A stretch of 50,792 nt of DNA, taken from assembly GCA_964539975.1 (NCBI GenBank), contig CAZIKK010000017.1, forward strand, positions 1 through 50,792, in the 5' to 3' direction. The notes beneath the pieces were generated by a model that was not told the origin of the DNA, searched no databases, and saw only the letters and a list, made by a program, of their open reading frames with translations. Within the stretch, counting starts at the first letter, position 1, and every line of letters begins with the position of its first letter. The stretch is from 38-11 sp964539975 (lineage in GTDB: Bacteria; Bacillota; Clostridia; Tissierellales; Dethiosulfatibacteraceae). A program made the translations under genes and the position numbers. Shown here in pieces: positions 8,438 through 17,311 of the stretch.

Positions 8438-8475
8438 AAAAGACCCTTTTGCGTATGCCTACCAAAGGGTCTTTT
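8438..8475 (-). terminator. Rho-independent terminator after ftsH
   Basis: Perfect 12-bp stem AAAAGACCCTTT (8438-8449) / AAAGGGTCTTTT (8464-8475) with a 14-base loop and a U-rich 3' side on the minus strand, 7 bases after the ftsH stop. Confidence 0.85.
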
Positions 8476-8482
8476 CATTAAT

Positions 8483-10300
8483 CTAAGCCTGTGAGAATAA
8501 TCTCTCGAATTCTTTGCCATCTAAAGTTTCTTTTTCCAATAATGCTTCCGCTACTTGATGAAGCTTCGCTAAATTATCTCTTAGAAGCGCTTCTGCCTTA
8601 TGATACGCTTTGTCAATAATAGATCTCATCTCACGATCTATTTGAGCAGCAACTTCCTCTGAGTAGTTCCTGCTTTTAGCAAAATCTCTACCTAAGAAAA
8701 CCTCATCCTCGTCTCCTGTGTAGGACATAGGTCCTAAGTTGTCGCTCATACCATAATGCGTTACCATCCCTCTTGCTATCTTGGTAGCCCGCTGTATGTC
8801 GTTGGAGGCACCTGTGCTGATATCATCCAATACCAATTTCTCCGCTACTCTTCCTCCGAGAAGATGCACCAAGGTTTCTTCCATCTCAGTTTTTGACATA
8901 TAGTATCTTTCTTCTTCAGGTAGAATCATTGTAAAACCACCTGCCCTACCCCTAGGAATAATGGAGATCATGTGTACTGGATCTGAATTTGGCAACAATC
9001 TAGCTACAAGGGCATGTCCTGCTTCGTGATAAGCGGTCAGGCGCTTTTCTCTATCACTGATTATACGACTTTTCTTTTCTGGTCCAGCCATAACTTTTGT
9101 AATAGACTCTTCAATAACTTCCATTGAGATTTTTGTGTCACCTATTCTTGCTGATAGTAATGCTGCTTCGTTCAATACATTCTCAAGATCTGCTGGTGTG
9201 AATCCTGGTGTTCTTCTTGCTACTACACTAAAATCCACATCTTCGTGTATGGGTTTTTTTCTTGCATGAATCTTCAAGACAGCTTCACGTCCTCGTATAT
9301 CTGGGATCCCTATGTGAACTTGTCTATCAAATCGCCCAGGTCTCAAAAGCGCGGGGTCTAAAATATCCGGTCTGTTAGTCGCTGCAATCATGATGATGCC
9401 TTCATTTTCTCCAAATCCATCCATCTCAACCAATAGTTGGTTCAAAGTTTGCTCTCTTTCATCATGGCCGCCACCTAATCCAGCACCTCTTCTTCTTCCG
9501 ACCGCATCTATTTCATCTATGAAAATAATGCACGGAGAGCTCTTTTTAGCTTGCTCAAATAAATCTCTTACTCTAGATGCCCCTACACCCACAAACATTT
9601 CAACAAAATCTGACCCGCTGATGCTAAAAAACGGCACGCCAGCTTCTCCAGCAACGGCTTTTGAAATGTATGTCTTTCCTGTACCGGGTGGTCCTACCAT
9701 CAGAATCCCTTTTGGAATTCTAGCCCCTAATTGAGTAAATCGTTTCGGGTCTTTTAAAAAGTCAACAATTTCGCTCAATTCTTCCTTTTCTTCATCCAAA
9801 CCTGCCACATCTGCAAAGGAAACTTTTCTTTCTGGATTCTCTTTGTGTATCTTTGCCCGGCTCTTCCCAAACGACATAACTTTACCGCCGCCTCCACCGC
9901 CTTGAGATTGATTCATGACAAAGAACCAAAAAATGACAAATATACCAATCATGGCAATCGTTGGCAACATTTGAATGTAAAAAGGTGTTGCCGGTGTGGG
10001 TTCACCCTCCATTACAACCATGCCTGATGCCACACTCTCTGCCAAGTACCTGTCAAACACGGAAAAAAGCGCAACATCCGGAACATAGGATGTAAACTCG
10101 GTTCCATCTTTTAGGACACCAGACACTTCATTGTTGACAAATTTTATTTGGGAGATATTGCTGTTCTCCAACTGAATCACCAAGTCAGAAAAAGACAATT
10201 CAACCAATTCAGTTGTTTGTCCAGACAACATGGTGACAATAAGCAGAATAATGACAAAAATAACGATATATATGCTGATGCCTTTTGCAAAATTCTTCAT
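8483..10300 (-). CDS. ftsH: ATP-dependent zinc metalloprotease FtsH
   Basis: Membrane-anchored AAA+ protease that degrades misfolded membrane proteins and short-lived regulators. Its 605 residues show the standard order: TM1 (7-27), extracytoplasmic domain, TM2 (110-129), a poly-glycine linker (134-139), Walker A GPPGTGKT (203-210), Walker B IIFIDEID (258-265), the second region of homology around ATNRPDILDPALLRPGRFDR and the zinc-protease motif HEAGH (425-429). A strong AAAGGAGG precedes the ATG. Monocistronic, with its own promoter and terminator. The tilS-hpt-ftsH order is conserved in many Firmicutes. Confidence 0.98.
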   Translation of the reverse strand: MKNFAKGISIYIVIFVIILLIVTMLSGQTTELVELSFSDLVIQLENSNISQIKFVNNEVSGVLKDGTEFTSYVPDVALFSVFDRYLAESVASGMVVMEGEPTPATPFYIQMLPTIAMIGIFVIFWFFVMNQSQGGGGGGKVMSFGKSRAKIHKENPERKVSFADVAGLDEEKEELSEIVDFLKDPKRFTQLGARIPKGILMVGPPGTGKTYISKAVAGEAGVPFFSISGSDFVEMFVGVGASRVRDLFEQAKKSSPCIIFIDEIDAVGRRRGAGLGGGHDEREQTLNQLLVEMDGFGENEGIIMIAATNRPDILDPALLRPGRFDRQVHIGIPDIRGREAVLKIHARKKPIHEDVDFSVVARRTPGFTPADLENVLNEAALLSARIGDTKISMEVIEESITKVMAGPEKKSRIISDREKRLTAYHEAGHALVARLLPNSDPVHMISIIPRGRAGGFTMILPEEERYYMSKTEMEETLVHLLGGRVAEKLVLDDISTGASNDIQRATKIARGMVTHYGMSDNLGPMSYTGDEDEVFLGRDFAKSRNYSEEVAAQIDREMRSIIDKAYHKAEALLRDNLAKLHQVAEALLEKETLDGKEFERLFSQA

Positions 10301-10356
10301 TTAGTCCTCCTTTCGGCATTAAATTCCTAGTTTGTTTTTCAAATTATTGATTGTTA

Positions 10357-10385
10357 ATTCTAACATAGTCCATTTTTTATTTCAA
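10357..10385 (-). promoter_or_regulatory. Sigma-A promoter of ftsH
   Basis: TTGAAA (10380-10385), 17-base spacer, TAGAAT (10357-10362) on the minus strand, between hpt and ftsH. Confidence 0.65.
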
Positions 10386-10394
10386 TATTCTGTA

Positions 10395-10940
10395 TCAGTT
10401 GGCGTAAACTTCCTCTTTTAAGACAAAAATATAGGGAATGTTTCTATATTTCTCTGCATAGTCCAATCCATATCCAACAACAAACTCGTCTTTGATTGAG
10501 AATCCAACATATTTGGTTGGAACATGCGCCTTTCTTCCCGTAGGCTTGTCCAACAAAGTGCAAACTTCTATGCTTTCAGGACCCCTTGACTTCAGATTCT
10601 CTAGCAAGTAAGCCAGTGTAAGTCCTGAGTCAATGATGTCCTCAATGATGATAATACTCTTCCCTTCGACTGTTTTATCCAAGTCTTTTATGATTTTCAC
10701 TACGCCTGATGATTTGGTAGACACACCATAGCTTGACACAGCCATAAAATCTATTTCAACTGGCAATTTGATTGTTTTCATTATGTCTGACATAAACATA
10801 ATCGCGCCATTCAGAACACAAACCAACAAAACGTCCTTTCCTTCATAATCCTTGGTGATTTCATCGCCTAGTTCTTTTACTCTTTGAATTAATAACTCTT
10901 CCGTAATCAAAATTTCTTTTGTTACTTTTGATAAATCCAT
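10395..10940 (-). CDS. hpt: Hypoxanthine phosphoribosyltransferase
   Basis: Purine salvage: joins hypoxanthine (and usually guanine) to PRPP. The 181-residue protein carries the PRPP-binding loop IIIIEDIIDSGLTL and the C-terminal VGYGLDYAEKYRN motif of the family. Its ATG directly abuts the tilS stop codon, and the ribosome site AAGGAGG lies in the last tilS codons, so translation is coupled. No terminator is visible between hpt and the ftsH promoter. Confidence 0.96.
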   Translation of the reverse strand: MDLSKVTKEILITEELLIQRVKELGDEITKDYEGKDVLLVCVLNGAIMFMSDIMKTIKLPVEIDFMAVSSYGVSTKSSGVVKIIKDLDKTVEGKSIIIIEDIIDSGLTLAYLLENLKSRGPESIEVCTLLDKPTGRKAHVPTKYVGFSIKDEFVVGYGLDYAEKYRNIPYIFVLKEEVYAN

Positions 10941-12311
10941 CTACGCCTCCTTGATTTCAATCATTAGAATCTCATTTGTCTTTCGGTCTATTTTATAACG
11001 CTCATCCATTCTATATGGGAACACCCAAAGGATTTGTTGCTCATCTGTCAAGATTGGGATTTCTTCTCTTTGACTTCTCGGGATTTTTTCGTCAATGAAG
11101 AAGTCCTTCAATTTCTTAGTGCCTTTCATTCCTAGCGGCACAAACTTATCTCCGCTTCTACGGTTCCTAATAATCAAATTTCCCTTTATTTTATCATAAT
11201 CCACATAGATTATGTTAGAAGATTTTATCTCTTTTTGACAAGGGACCTTTTTACAAATAACACTTAGGCCAATCTCCAAGAGATCTGTTTTCCCTACCTT
11301 ATTAATATTATAGGTATATTCCTTAACTGCATCTTTAGTTTGATGGATTCGAATCCACTCATATTCAATCTCCAGCATTATGTCTCTAGGCAATTCCTTC
11401 TTTTTCCCAGATTGCATAGCTCGACACATTTGAATAAAAGGATCAATATGAGTATAACCAATGTCTATGGTTTCACCTTTGACAAGCTCTATCCCATGTC
11501 GGATCAGGCGATGCTTCATGCCTGTTTTCAACTCATTGAAGTCATCTATTTTCAACCTAATGCCATCTTTGTCACGTTTGCCGATTCTCTGAAAAATTTG
11601 CTTTGTATAGTCATCCATGATGTCATTGTCCTGTTTGGCGATCTGAGACAAGCGGTAAAGGCTTTCCGATATCTTCGGGTTGTAATGTTTCTCAAGATGA
11701 GGCAACAATTCCAGACGCACTTTGTTTCTCCCATAAATGGTTTCCATGTTAGTTGGATCTTCGCAAAACTCATATTGATTCTCATTTAAATAGGCTTCAA
11801 TTTCAAAGCGCTTCACGTCCAATAAAGGTCTGATCACTTGACCAGATTTAAAATCCATTCCTCCAAGACCTTTCAATCCAGTTCCTCTAATAATTCTTTG
11901 GATCACCGTTTCCACTTGATCATTATAATGGTGGGCCGTAGCTATATAACCGCCTCCCAATTTTCCCAAAATACGATTGAAAAAACCATACCGAATGCTT
12001 CTTCCAGCCTCTTCTTCAGATAACCCCTGTTCTTTAGCATATTGAGTGGCATGTTTCCTTTCGATGTAACATTTAATTTGATAGGTAGCGCATAAGTCTT
12101 TCACGAATTGTTCGTCCTCATTGGCGCTTTTCCCTCTGTACATGTGATTGATATGTGCACACACAAATTGAATTCCCAATTCTGATCTTAGTTGTCTCAA
12201 AATATGAAAAAGACACACTGAATCAGGTCCACCTGACAAACCTAATAAAATGGTCTCCGATTCTTTTATCTGGATTTTTTCCAATAAATTCTTCTTCACT
12301 TTATCAATCAT
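10941..12311 (-). CDS. tilS: tRNA(Ile)-lysidine synthase
   Basis: Converts the wobble cytidine of the CAU-anticodon tRNA-Ile to lysidine using ATP and lysine. The 456-residue protein has the N-type PP-loop SGGPDS (26-31), GLSEEEAGRSIRYGFF typical of TilS, and a C-terminal substrate-binding domain with RNRRSGDKFVPLGMKGTKKL. ATG is preceded by AGGAAGTGG. A TATAAT (12344-12349) lies 33 bases upstream inside GTCTATAGAC-rich sequence but lacks a good -35. Forms an operon with hpt. Confidence 0.95.
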   Translation of the reverse strand: MIDKVKKNLLEKIQIKESETILLGLSGGPDSVCLFHILRQLRSELGIQFVCAHINHMYRGKSANEDEQFVKDLCATYQIKCYIERKHATQYAKEQGLSEEEAGRSIRYGFFNRILGKLGGGYIATAHHYNDQVETVIQRIIRGTGLKGLGGMDFKSGQVIRPLLDVKRFEIEAYLNENQYEFCEDPTNMETIYGRNKVRLELLPHLEKHYNPKISESLYRLSQIAKQDNDIMDDYTKQIFQRIGKRDKDGIRLKIDDFNELKTGMKHRLIRHGIELVKGETIDIGYTHIDPFIQMCRAMQSGKKKELPRDIMLEIEYEWIRIHQTKDAVKEYTYNINKVGKTDLLEIGLSVICKKVPCQKEIKSSNIIYVDYDKIKGNLIIRNRRSGDKFVPLGMKGTKKLKDFFIDEKIPRSQREEIPILTDEQQILWVFPYRMDERYKIDRKTNEILMIEIKEA

Positions 12312-12385
12312 CGTTCCACTTCCTAATTTGTAATTGTAACACTATTATAGTCTATAGACAAGCTTGTTTCCCAGTCTTTTGCCAA

Positions 12386-12440
12386 CAAAAAATGCTTTTG
12401 AGGAAACCCTGCCAAAAATTGGGTTTTGGCTCAAAAGCAT
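12386..12440 (-). terminator. Rho-independent terminator of the cyclo-ligase operon
   Basis: Outer stem ATGCTTTTGAG (12392-12402) / CTCAAAAGCAT (12430-12440), inner AAACCC/GGGTTT pairing and six U on the minus strand (12386-12391), just after the stop at 12455. Confidence 0.9.
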
Positions 12441-12454
12441 CTCGGCTCTCAATT

Positions 12455-13033
12455 CTACGTCACCTTTGTTTTATAGATGCCATTCTCAGTTACAATATAG
12501 TCCATTTTAATGTCATGGGGTTCCTCTGGTATTTGGTTTGACCATTGAAACTCAAAACAAAGTCCCACAAATTCAACTCTTTCATCAATATGACTCAAAT
12601 ACTCGTCATAATACCCCTTTCCGTAACCCACTCTATTGCCATTTTCATCAAATGAAAGTCCAGGAACCAACACCAAGTCTATCTCAGTATAGTCTACTCG
12701 AGTCACTTGTGAATATACAGGCTCAGGGTATCCAAACGCACTCACAGTTAACTGAGATTTTCTATCCTCCACAAGGACGGGCACAAGTTGATGGTTTTTT
12801 TTGTCTGTATAAGGGACTATTAAACTTGCGCTCTTCTGGGTAAACCAGTCAATAATCTTATTGGTTTTTACTTCTTGATCAAAGCTTAAGTAACAACTGA
12901 TTGCCTTTTTATTATCCAGCAACCCCGAACCGATTAAATGACCCATAATTTGATCACTCTTTTCGTCTAATTGTGCTTTTGATAGTTCGGTTCTTTGTTC
13001 TATGATGTGTTTTCTTATCTCTTGTTTGTTCAA
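12455..13033 (-). CDS. 5-formyltetrahydrofolate cyclo-ligase
   Basis: ATP-dependent conversion of 5-formyl-THF to 5,10-methenyl-THF (5-FCL; called ygfA/fau or yqgN elsewhere). The 192-residue product shows the N-terminal basic RKHIIEQR region, LVLVPGLSFD and the nucleotide/folate motif NRVGYGKGYYDEYL, all at the usual places. The start is TTG with GGAGATT 5 bases upstream. It lies 9 bases after the phosphodiester-glycosidase gene and shares its transcript; a strong terminator closes the unit. Confidence 0.94.
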   Translation of the reverse strand: MNKQEIRKHIIEQRTELSKAQLDEKSDQIMGHLIGSGLLDNKKAISCYLSFDQEVKTNKIIDWFTQKSASLIVPYTDKKNHQLVPVLVEDRKSQLTVSAFGYPEPVYSQVTRVDYTEIDLVLVPGLSFDENGNRVGYGKGYYDEYLSHIDERVEFVGLCFEFQWSNQIPEEPHDIKMDYIVTENGIYKTKVT

Positions 13034-13042
13034 GTTAATCTC

Positions 13043-15643
13043 CTAATAATAATCATATTTGACTTCACCATTTGATAGTATGTAAAAGTTAAGGCCATTC
13101 TTGAAAGCTACTTGCCTAAGTCCCGCCTCATAAGTTACTGTTGATTGCTCTCCCAATTCTGCCATCAAAACAGTGTGTCCTTTCTCTTCAATCAGGTAAG
13201 CAGCTAGTCTTTTGATGGTTTGTTGATCATATAAATCGAGTTGATCAAACCCATCTTTTGCAACAAGTACACTTGTTTTGACTTGACTCTCCTTCAGACT
13301 AATTAAACTATCCCATTGTTGCGGATTGGATGCCAAAAGACTTCCCTTTGAATGGTCCAACACAATCAAATTGAGGTGTTCTCCAAAGTACGGGGATGAA
13401 AGACGCTCATTGTTTAGATGAATACCTTCACTTCCAACAGAAAATTTTCTAATATAATCTTCTGTCTCTTTTTTCATTTTGTCATAGACAAGGGTGTTTT
13501 TAGGTATTTTATCATTGTCCATCCTAGCCATTGGATAATTGGCTGTTAACCTATCTATTAGAATGCTTCCTTTGTTTGCCCCATCGTTGTGAATGTTTGC
13601 AATATATACGTTTCTCAATGTGATTGGGTACGCAATATCATCCGGCATCTTTGCTGTTACTTGTTTCCATCCATACCAATCCACAACTGCCTCAAAATCT
13701 ATTCTATGTTCCACACCTTTTGCATCTACCACTCGCGTTCTTAACCAATGGTTGCTACGATCTCCAAAAACCCACATGGAGAGACTTCCGGGCTTGCCTT
13801 CTAAAGGCATCCCCTTTTCTCCAAATTCCACAAAGGCAATCGCTTGATCATTTGGAACCATCGTTGTGAAATCATAAGATAACCTGACGCTGCTGTTCCC
13901 TTCTATGCTTCTTCCAAATGTTGTCATCCGTCCATTTGCCGTGGCAGGATACTGAGATAGTTTTAGTCCTGCCAAGGATTCAAACCCATGAAGCATTACC
14001 TCTTCATACCCTATATATAAAGGGATGTGAACTTTCGCTTTGTCAAATGTCCCTGTAATGATGGCTGTGCCTGTTTTTTCACCTATTTTTAATATCCCAT
14101 TCTCAATCGTTGCCAACTGAGGCGTTATTTGCCAAGACATTTCTTCAGCCGATACGACTCCTGTTCTGCCTTCGTCGTCAATTCCTATGAAGTTAGGCAT
14201 TTTATAGGTTTCTTTGATATTAATATCTATTTCTTCAACAAAACCATCTAGCTGTTCAACTCTGTTCATCACTTCTACAACACCTGATGCCATTACACCA
14301 TCTATTAGAATCGTAACCTCGGCTGTGCCAGATCCTGTGAATGTTATTCCGTCTTCGCTTATTTGGTTCGTAACGCCTTGTGCACTAATAGTCCCTCTTG
14401 ATTCATCCATTCTAATTGGTATTTTATATCGATTGTAAGCTTTCACTTCATAATTTAACAATTGGTTTTGAAAAATCCTCTTCTGTGGTAAAATTTCCAA
14501 AAAAGCCACCTGTTTTTCTAATGGATAGGCATTATAAACACCATAGCCCGAAACCATCAGACGTTCTCTGCCATCACTTGGTCTATTGACGGTCAAAACA
14601 TTCCCTTCATGATAATGGTCCAGTGCCATTTGAGTGGAGCCGCCACCATCAAGATTAAACCCGTTCCACACACCGAACTCAAGCAGTATTTCCGCTAGTT
14701 CTGATTGCCTAGCCCCGATAGATTCAAGGCTTCTTCCATCAACAGTGATTAAATAGGCTTTGGTTTCATCCTTGTTAAACCCTATTGCTGTACGAGGATG
14801 TCTTCCCAAAACTGACAGGTTATATTGATGAATTTGTCCATCTTTCACCAAATGATTCACCGCACCAGCAGCCCAATCAACTGCATCGATATCAAATCCG
14901 AAATCAATTGAGAGTTCAATAAGTGTTCCTAATTTGAAAAATTCCAAATAATGATCGTTTTTACTGTTAAATACAACGACATACCCATCCTGTGGAATGT
15001 CAACAGCGCTTTCTCCAACATGTATGCTTTTTATCATGTCTCCTCTTACTACCACTTCAACCAGCTCTTTAGTTTGTGAGCTTCCCAATGACTTTTTGCC
15101 CCAAGCACTATTTAGCAAAATTAACTCCGCATCCAACTCCCCCACTTTATTCATGGTTCTTAATGGAAGCTTGTTCCCTGATATCATAAGTGCCATTTGA
15201 GGTGAAAGTATCTCAAATTCAAAGCCATGGTCTTGTCGAATTAGTGTCGGATATTCAAAGCTAGCGCTATTTGGCGCCGTTATAATGCGTCCAGCATCAA
15301 CAATTGTTCCAAATGGAAATCCTGGATGATTCATTGAATAAAACTCCCCGTTGATGGCACCCACCGCAGCATTGTCTTTTGCAATTTGTGTTAACGGTCT
15401 TCTAATTGATAGTTCTTCTCCATAAATGGGTCGCAAGTCTGTATACTCGTCATCCAACTTAACTTCCAACACGTTGATGTTCAATGGTCCTTCTGTTGTA
15501 TATTTCTTGATCTGGATATGCTTGATCCCTTCCGACATATGTTGCTCAATTCTTTCCTCTAGTACTGTTTTGGTCTCAGCATGGCCAACCAAGCTCATCA
15601 AAAAGACCATGGCTATTACTAAAAACACAAACTTCTTCTTCAT
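13043..15643 (-). CDS. Secreted phosphodiester glycosidase (NAGPA/DUF2233) family protein
   Basis: Exported protein of 866 residues. A signal peptide (about 1-22, ending GHA) is followed by a NAGPA-type domain (about 50-370) with NGEFYSM (98-104), RHPRTAIG (281-288) and NLDGGGS (330-336), the family's active-site signatures. Relatives hydrolyse phosphodiester-linked N-acetylglucosamine or wall-polymer decorations. Then come beta-rich, Ig/carbohydrate-binding-like segments. The C-terminal stretch with LIVLDHSKGSLLASNPQQW resembles the remnant metallophosphoesterase module of clostridial homologues, without clear metal-ligand motifs. ATG has GGAGG at 4-5 bases. It precedes the cyclo-ligase gene. 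Wall substrate unknown. Confidence 0.85.
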   Translation of the reverse strand: MKKKFVFLVIAMVFLMSLVGHAETKTVLEERIEQHMSEGIKHIQIKKYTTEGPLNINVLEVKLDDEYTDLRPIYGEELSIRRPLTQIAKDNAAVGAINGEFYSMNHPGFPFGTIVDAGRIITAPNSASFEYPTLIRQDHGFEFEILSPQMALMISGNKLPLRTMNKVGELDAELILLNSAWGKKSLGSSQTKELVEVVVRGDMIKSIHVGESAVDIPQDGYVVVFNSKNDHYLEFFKLGTLIELSIDFGFDIDAVDWAAGAVNHLVKDGQIHQYNLSVLGRHPRTAIGFNKDETKAYLITVDGRSLESIGARQSELAEILLEFGVWNGFNLDGGGSTQMALDHYHEGNVLTVNRPSDGRERLMVSGYGVYNAYPLEKQVAFLEILPQKRIFQNQLLNYEVKAYNRYKIPIRMDESRGTISAQGVTNQISEDGITFTGSGTAEVTILIDGVMASGVVEVMNRVEQLDGFVEEIDINIKETYKMPNFIGIDDEGRTGVVSAEEMSWQITPQLATIENGILKIGEKTGTAIITGTFDKAKVHIPLYIGYEEVMLHGFESLAGLKLSQYPATANGRMTTFGRSIEGNSSVRLSYDFTTMVPNDQAIAFVEFGEKGMPLEGKPGSLSMWVFGDRSNHWLRTRVVDAKGVEHRIDFEAVVDWYGWKQVTAKMPDDIAYPITLRNVYIANIHNDGANKGSILIDRLTANYPMARMDNDKIPKNTLVYDKMKKETEDYIRKFSVGSEGIHLNNERLSSPYFGEHLNLIVLDHSKGSLLASNPQQWDSLISLKESQVKTSVLVAKDGFDQLDLYDQQTIKRLAAYLIEEKGHTVLMAELGEQSTVTYEAGLRQVAFKNGLNFYILSNGEVKYDYY

Positions 15644-15715
15644 TTTTCCTCCAGTTCAACTTTTGTCATTCTCTTATCTAGCTTAGACGATTTCTATACT
15701 TTTGGGTTCCCTTAC

Positions 15716-16426
15716 TTAGAACCACAACTCGTACTGGTTTTTATTGGATAGCGCTTTTAATATCCGTTCTCTTCCTTCCGGTACATCTTGATACACTTTC
15801 TTTAGCAACATTTTTACGGATTCTCTCTTCGAATTGCCATCCATAGGACACGGACTTTTCAACACAGGAACCTGATGTCGTTTAACTGCGCCAATCACTT
15901 GTGATTCTTTGACATAAATCATGGGCCTTATATTATAGATCTCTTTATTGGACAAATAAGTGACTGGCTTGAACGTTGCTAATTTACCTGAATATAGCAT
16001 GCTCAGAAACAATGTCTCCACGACATCATCACCATGATGTCCTAATGCTACCCTGTTAAACCCTATATCCTTGACTTTGTTATGCAAGGCTCCATTTCTC
16101 ATTTTTGAACACAAGGCACAAGGATTTTTTTCTTTTCTCACATCGAATACAATCTTTGCAATATCTGTATCCACCTGATAATACGGCACTTCAATCTTTT
16201 CACAATAGTCTTGAATTTTTTGTGTTTCAAACTGCTCAAATCCCAAAGATACTGTTATGGCCGACAACTCGTATTCAACAGGGCTAAATCTTTGAAACAG
16301 CTTCAGTGCGTACAGCAATAGCATACTGTCCTTCCCCCCGGATAATCCCACTGCGATTCGATCTCCTTGCTGGATCATATCAAAGTCATTCACTGCTTTT
16401 CGTATTGCGCCTAAAACTTGTTTCAT
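15716..16426 (-). CDS. ttcA: TtcA-family tRNA thiolation enzyme
   Basis: PP-loop ATPase of 236 residues. P-loop SGGKDS (29-34), the CxxC pair C103/C106 (CALC) and a third cysteine C193 in SPCPMDG are the ligand set of iron-sulfur-dependent TtcA/TtuA-type enzymes, which thiolate tRNA bases (2-thiocytidine-32 in TtcA). The exact target base in this organism is not certain. ATG is preceded by AAGAGGTTG. Divergent from the small transporter at 16585; a TATAAT-like -10 is present upstream but the -35 is weak. Confidence 0.87.
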   Translation of the reverse strand: MKQVLGAIRKAVNDFDMIQQGDRIAVGLSGGKDSMLLLYALKLFQRFSPVEYELSAITVSLGFEQFETQKIQDYCEKIEVPYYQVDTDIAKIVFDVRKEKNPCALCSKMRNGALHNKVKDIGFNRVALGHHGDDVVETLFLSMLYSGKLATFKPVTYLSNKEIYNIRPMIYVKESQVIGAVKRHQVPVLKSPCPMDGNSKRESVKMLLKKVYQDVPEGRERILKALSNKNQYELWF

Positions 16427-16522
16427 ATTTCAACCTCTTTTTTTATCTTACTGTCTTTCTTATAATAGCAGAAAAATCTTAACTCTACATTACATTTTGA
16501 TGTTTTATTCTTTCATAATGCA

Positions 16523-16571
16523 TGGACTTTTTAGAACATGATAGGTTATAATGTTCTTTACGTTAAAGAAC
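16523..16571 (+). promoter_or_regulatory. Promoter embedded in three overlapping half-sites
   Basis: TGGACT (16523-16528), 18-base spacer, TATAAT (16547-16552). AGAACAT (16533-16539) pairs with ATGTTCT (16551-16557) across the -10. GTTCTTTA (16553-16560) also pairs with TAAAGAAC (16564-16571) at the transcript start. The layout suggests an operator or alternative hairpins. Confidence 0.5.
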
Positions 16572-16584
16572 TCGTGAGGTAGGC

Positions 16585-17064
16585 ATGAATTATATTGTTG
16601 AACATTTTAGAAGCGAATGGGCAGTCTTCCTATTATCAATGATACCTATCTCGGAATTGCGGGGATCGATTCCCTTAGGTATCAGTCTTGGGTTGCCACC
16701 TTTTGAAGTATTTTTGATTTCAATTGCCGGCAATATGTTGCCTGTTCCTTTTCTTTTGAAGCTATTTCGACCCATTATTCGATATGTGGCACGAACACGG
16801 TTGCTTCGTCGACCTGCCGCTTATGTCCTAAAAAAAGTTAATAAAGGCAGCAACAAAGTAATCCGATATGAGTTATTGGGTCTTTTTCTCTTAGTTGCTA
16901 TTCCTCTACCCACTACTGGAGCCTGGACCGGTTCTGCTGTGGCCGCTTTCTTGAAACTGGATTTTAAGAAGTCTTTCCTATTCATCTTCATGGGCGTGAT
17001 CACTGCAGGTGTCATTATGTTGGCCATTAGTACTGCCGGCGCGTCTTTCTGGCGGATGACTTAA
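16585..17064 (+). CDS. Small multidrug-export family membrane protein (COG2426)
   Basis: Integral membrane protein of 159 residues with four to five hydrophobic segments (about 12-30, 37-60, 92-112, 117-150). The N-terminal SELRGSIPLGISLGLP and the later PLPTTGAWTGS are signature loops of the COG2426 'small multi-drug export' family, related to DedA/SNARE-associated re-entrant-loop proteins. Substrate unproven; the family name rests on little experiment. GAGGTAGGC precedes the ATG. No terminator is visible between it and the metK promoter. Confidence 0.8.
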   Translation: MNYIVEHFRSEWAVFLLSMIPISELRGSIPLGISLGLPPFEVFLISIAGNMLPVPFLLKLFRPIIRYVARTRLLRRPAAYVLKKVNKGSNKVIRYELLGLFLLVAIPLPTTGAWTGSAVAAFLKLDFKKSFLFIFMGVITAGVIMLAISTAGASFWRMT

Positions 17065-17076
17065 GGTAAATACGTA

Positions 17077-17104
17077 TTGACAAATATAGTCTATATGGTA
17101 TAAT
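17077..17104 (+). promoter_or_regulatory. Sigma-A promoter of the SAM riboswitch-metK unit
   Basis: TTGACA (17077-17082), 16-base spacer, extended TGG-TATAAT (-10 at 17099-17104). Both hexamers are perfect. Confidence 0.9.
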
Positions 17105-17123
17105 TTGCTTGATAATTTCAAAG

Positions 17124-17224
17124 CCTTATCAAGAGAGGTGGAGGGACGGGCCCTGTGAAACCCGGCAGCCTATACAACACAAGGTATGAGGTGCCAAATC
17201 CCGCGGTATATCCGGAAGATGAGG
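17124..17224 (+). promoter_or_regulatory. SAM-I (S-box) riboswitch aptamer
   Basis: Conserved S-box core AAGAGAGGTGGAGGGA...CCC...TGAAACCCGGCAGCC followed by AAGGT...GGTGCCAAATCC and GGAAGATGAGG. P1 closes as CCTTATC (17124-17130) with GATGAGG (17218-17224). Binds S-adenosylmethionine; here it controls SAM synthetase itself. Confidence 0.97.
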
Positions 17225-17240
17225 ACCAATAGCGGACAAT

Positions 17241-17268
17241 ACTCTTCTTTGGAATAGAAGAGTTTTTT
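17241..17268 (+). terminator. Riboswitch-controlled terminator before metK
   Basis: ACTCTTCT (17241-17248) / AGAAGAGT (17256-17263) and a U run (17263-17268). The 5' arm can alternatively pair with the GAAGA/GATGAG 3' side of P1, giving the expected OFF-with-SAM switch; the alternative pairing is inferred. Confidence 0.9.
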
Positions 17269-17311
17269 ATTGGTTGATTACCGGAAAAAACACTATCTAG
17301 GAGGTAATTAA

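Noticed and set aside
8401..8520. Forty-codon N-terminal extension of the response regulator
   Set aside because: It overlaps the ftsH end and its terminator; a well-spaced GGGAGG marks the TTG at 8398-8400.
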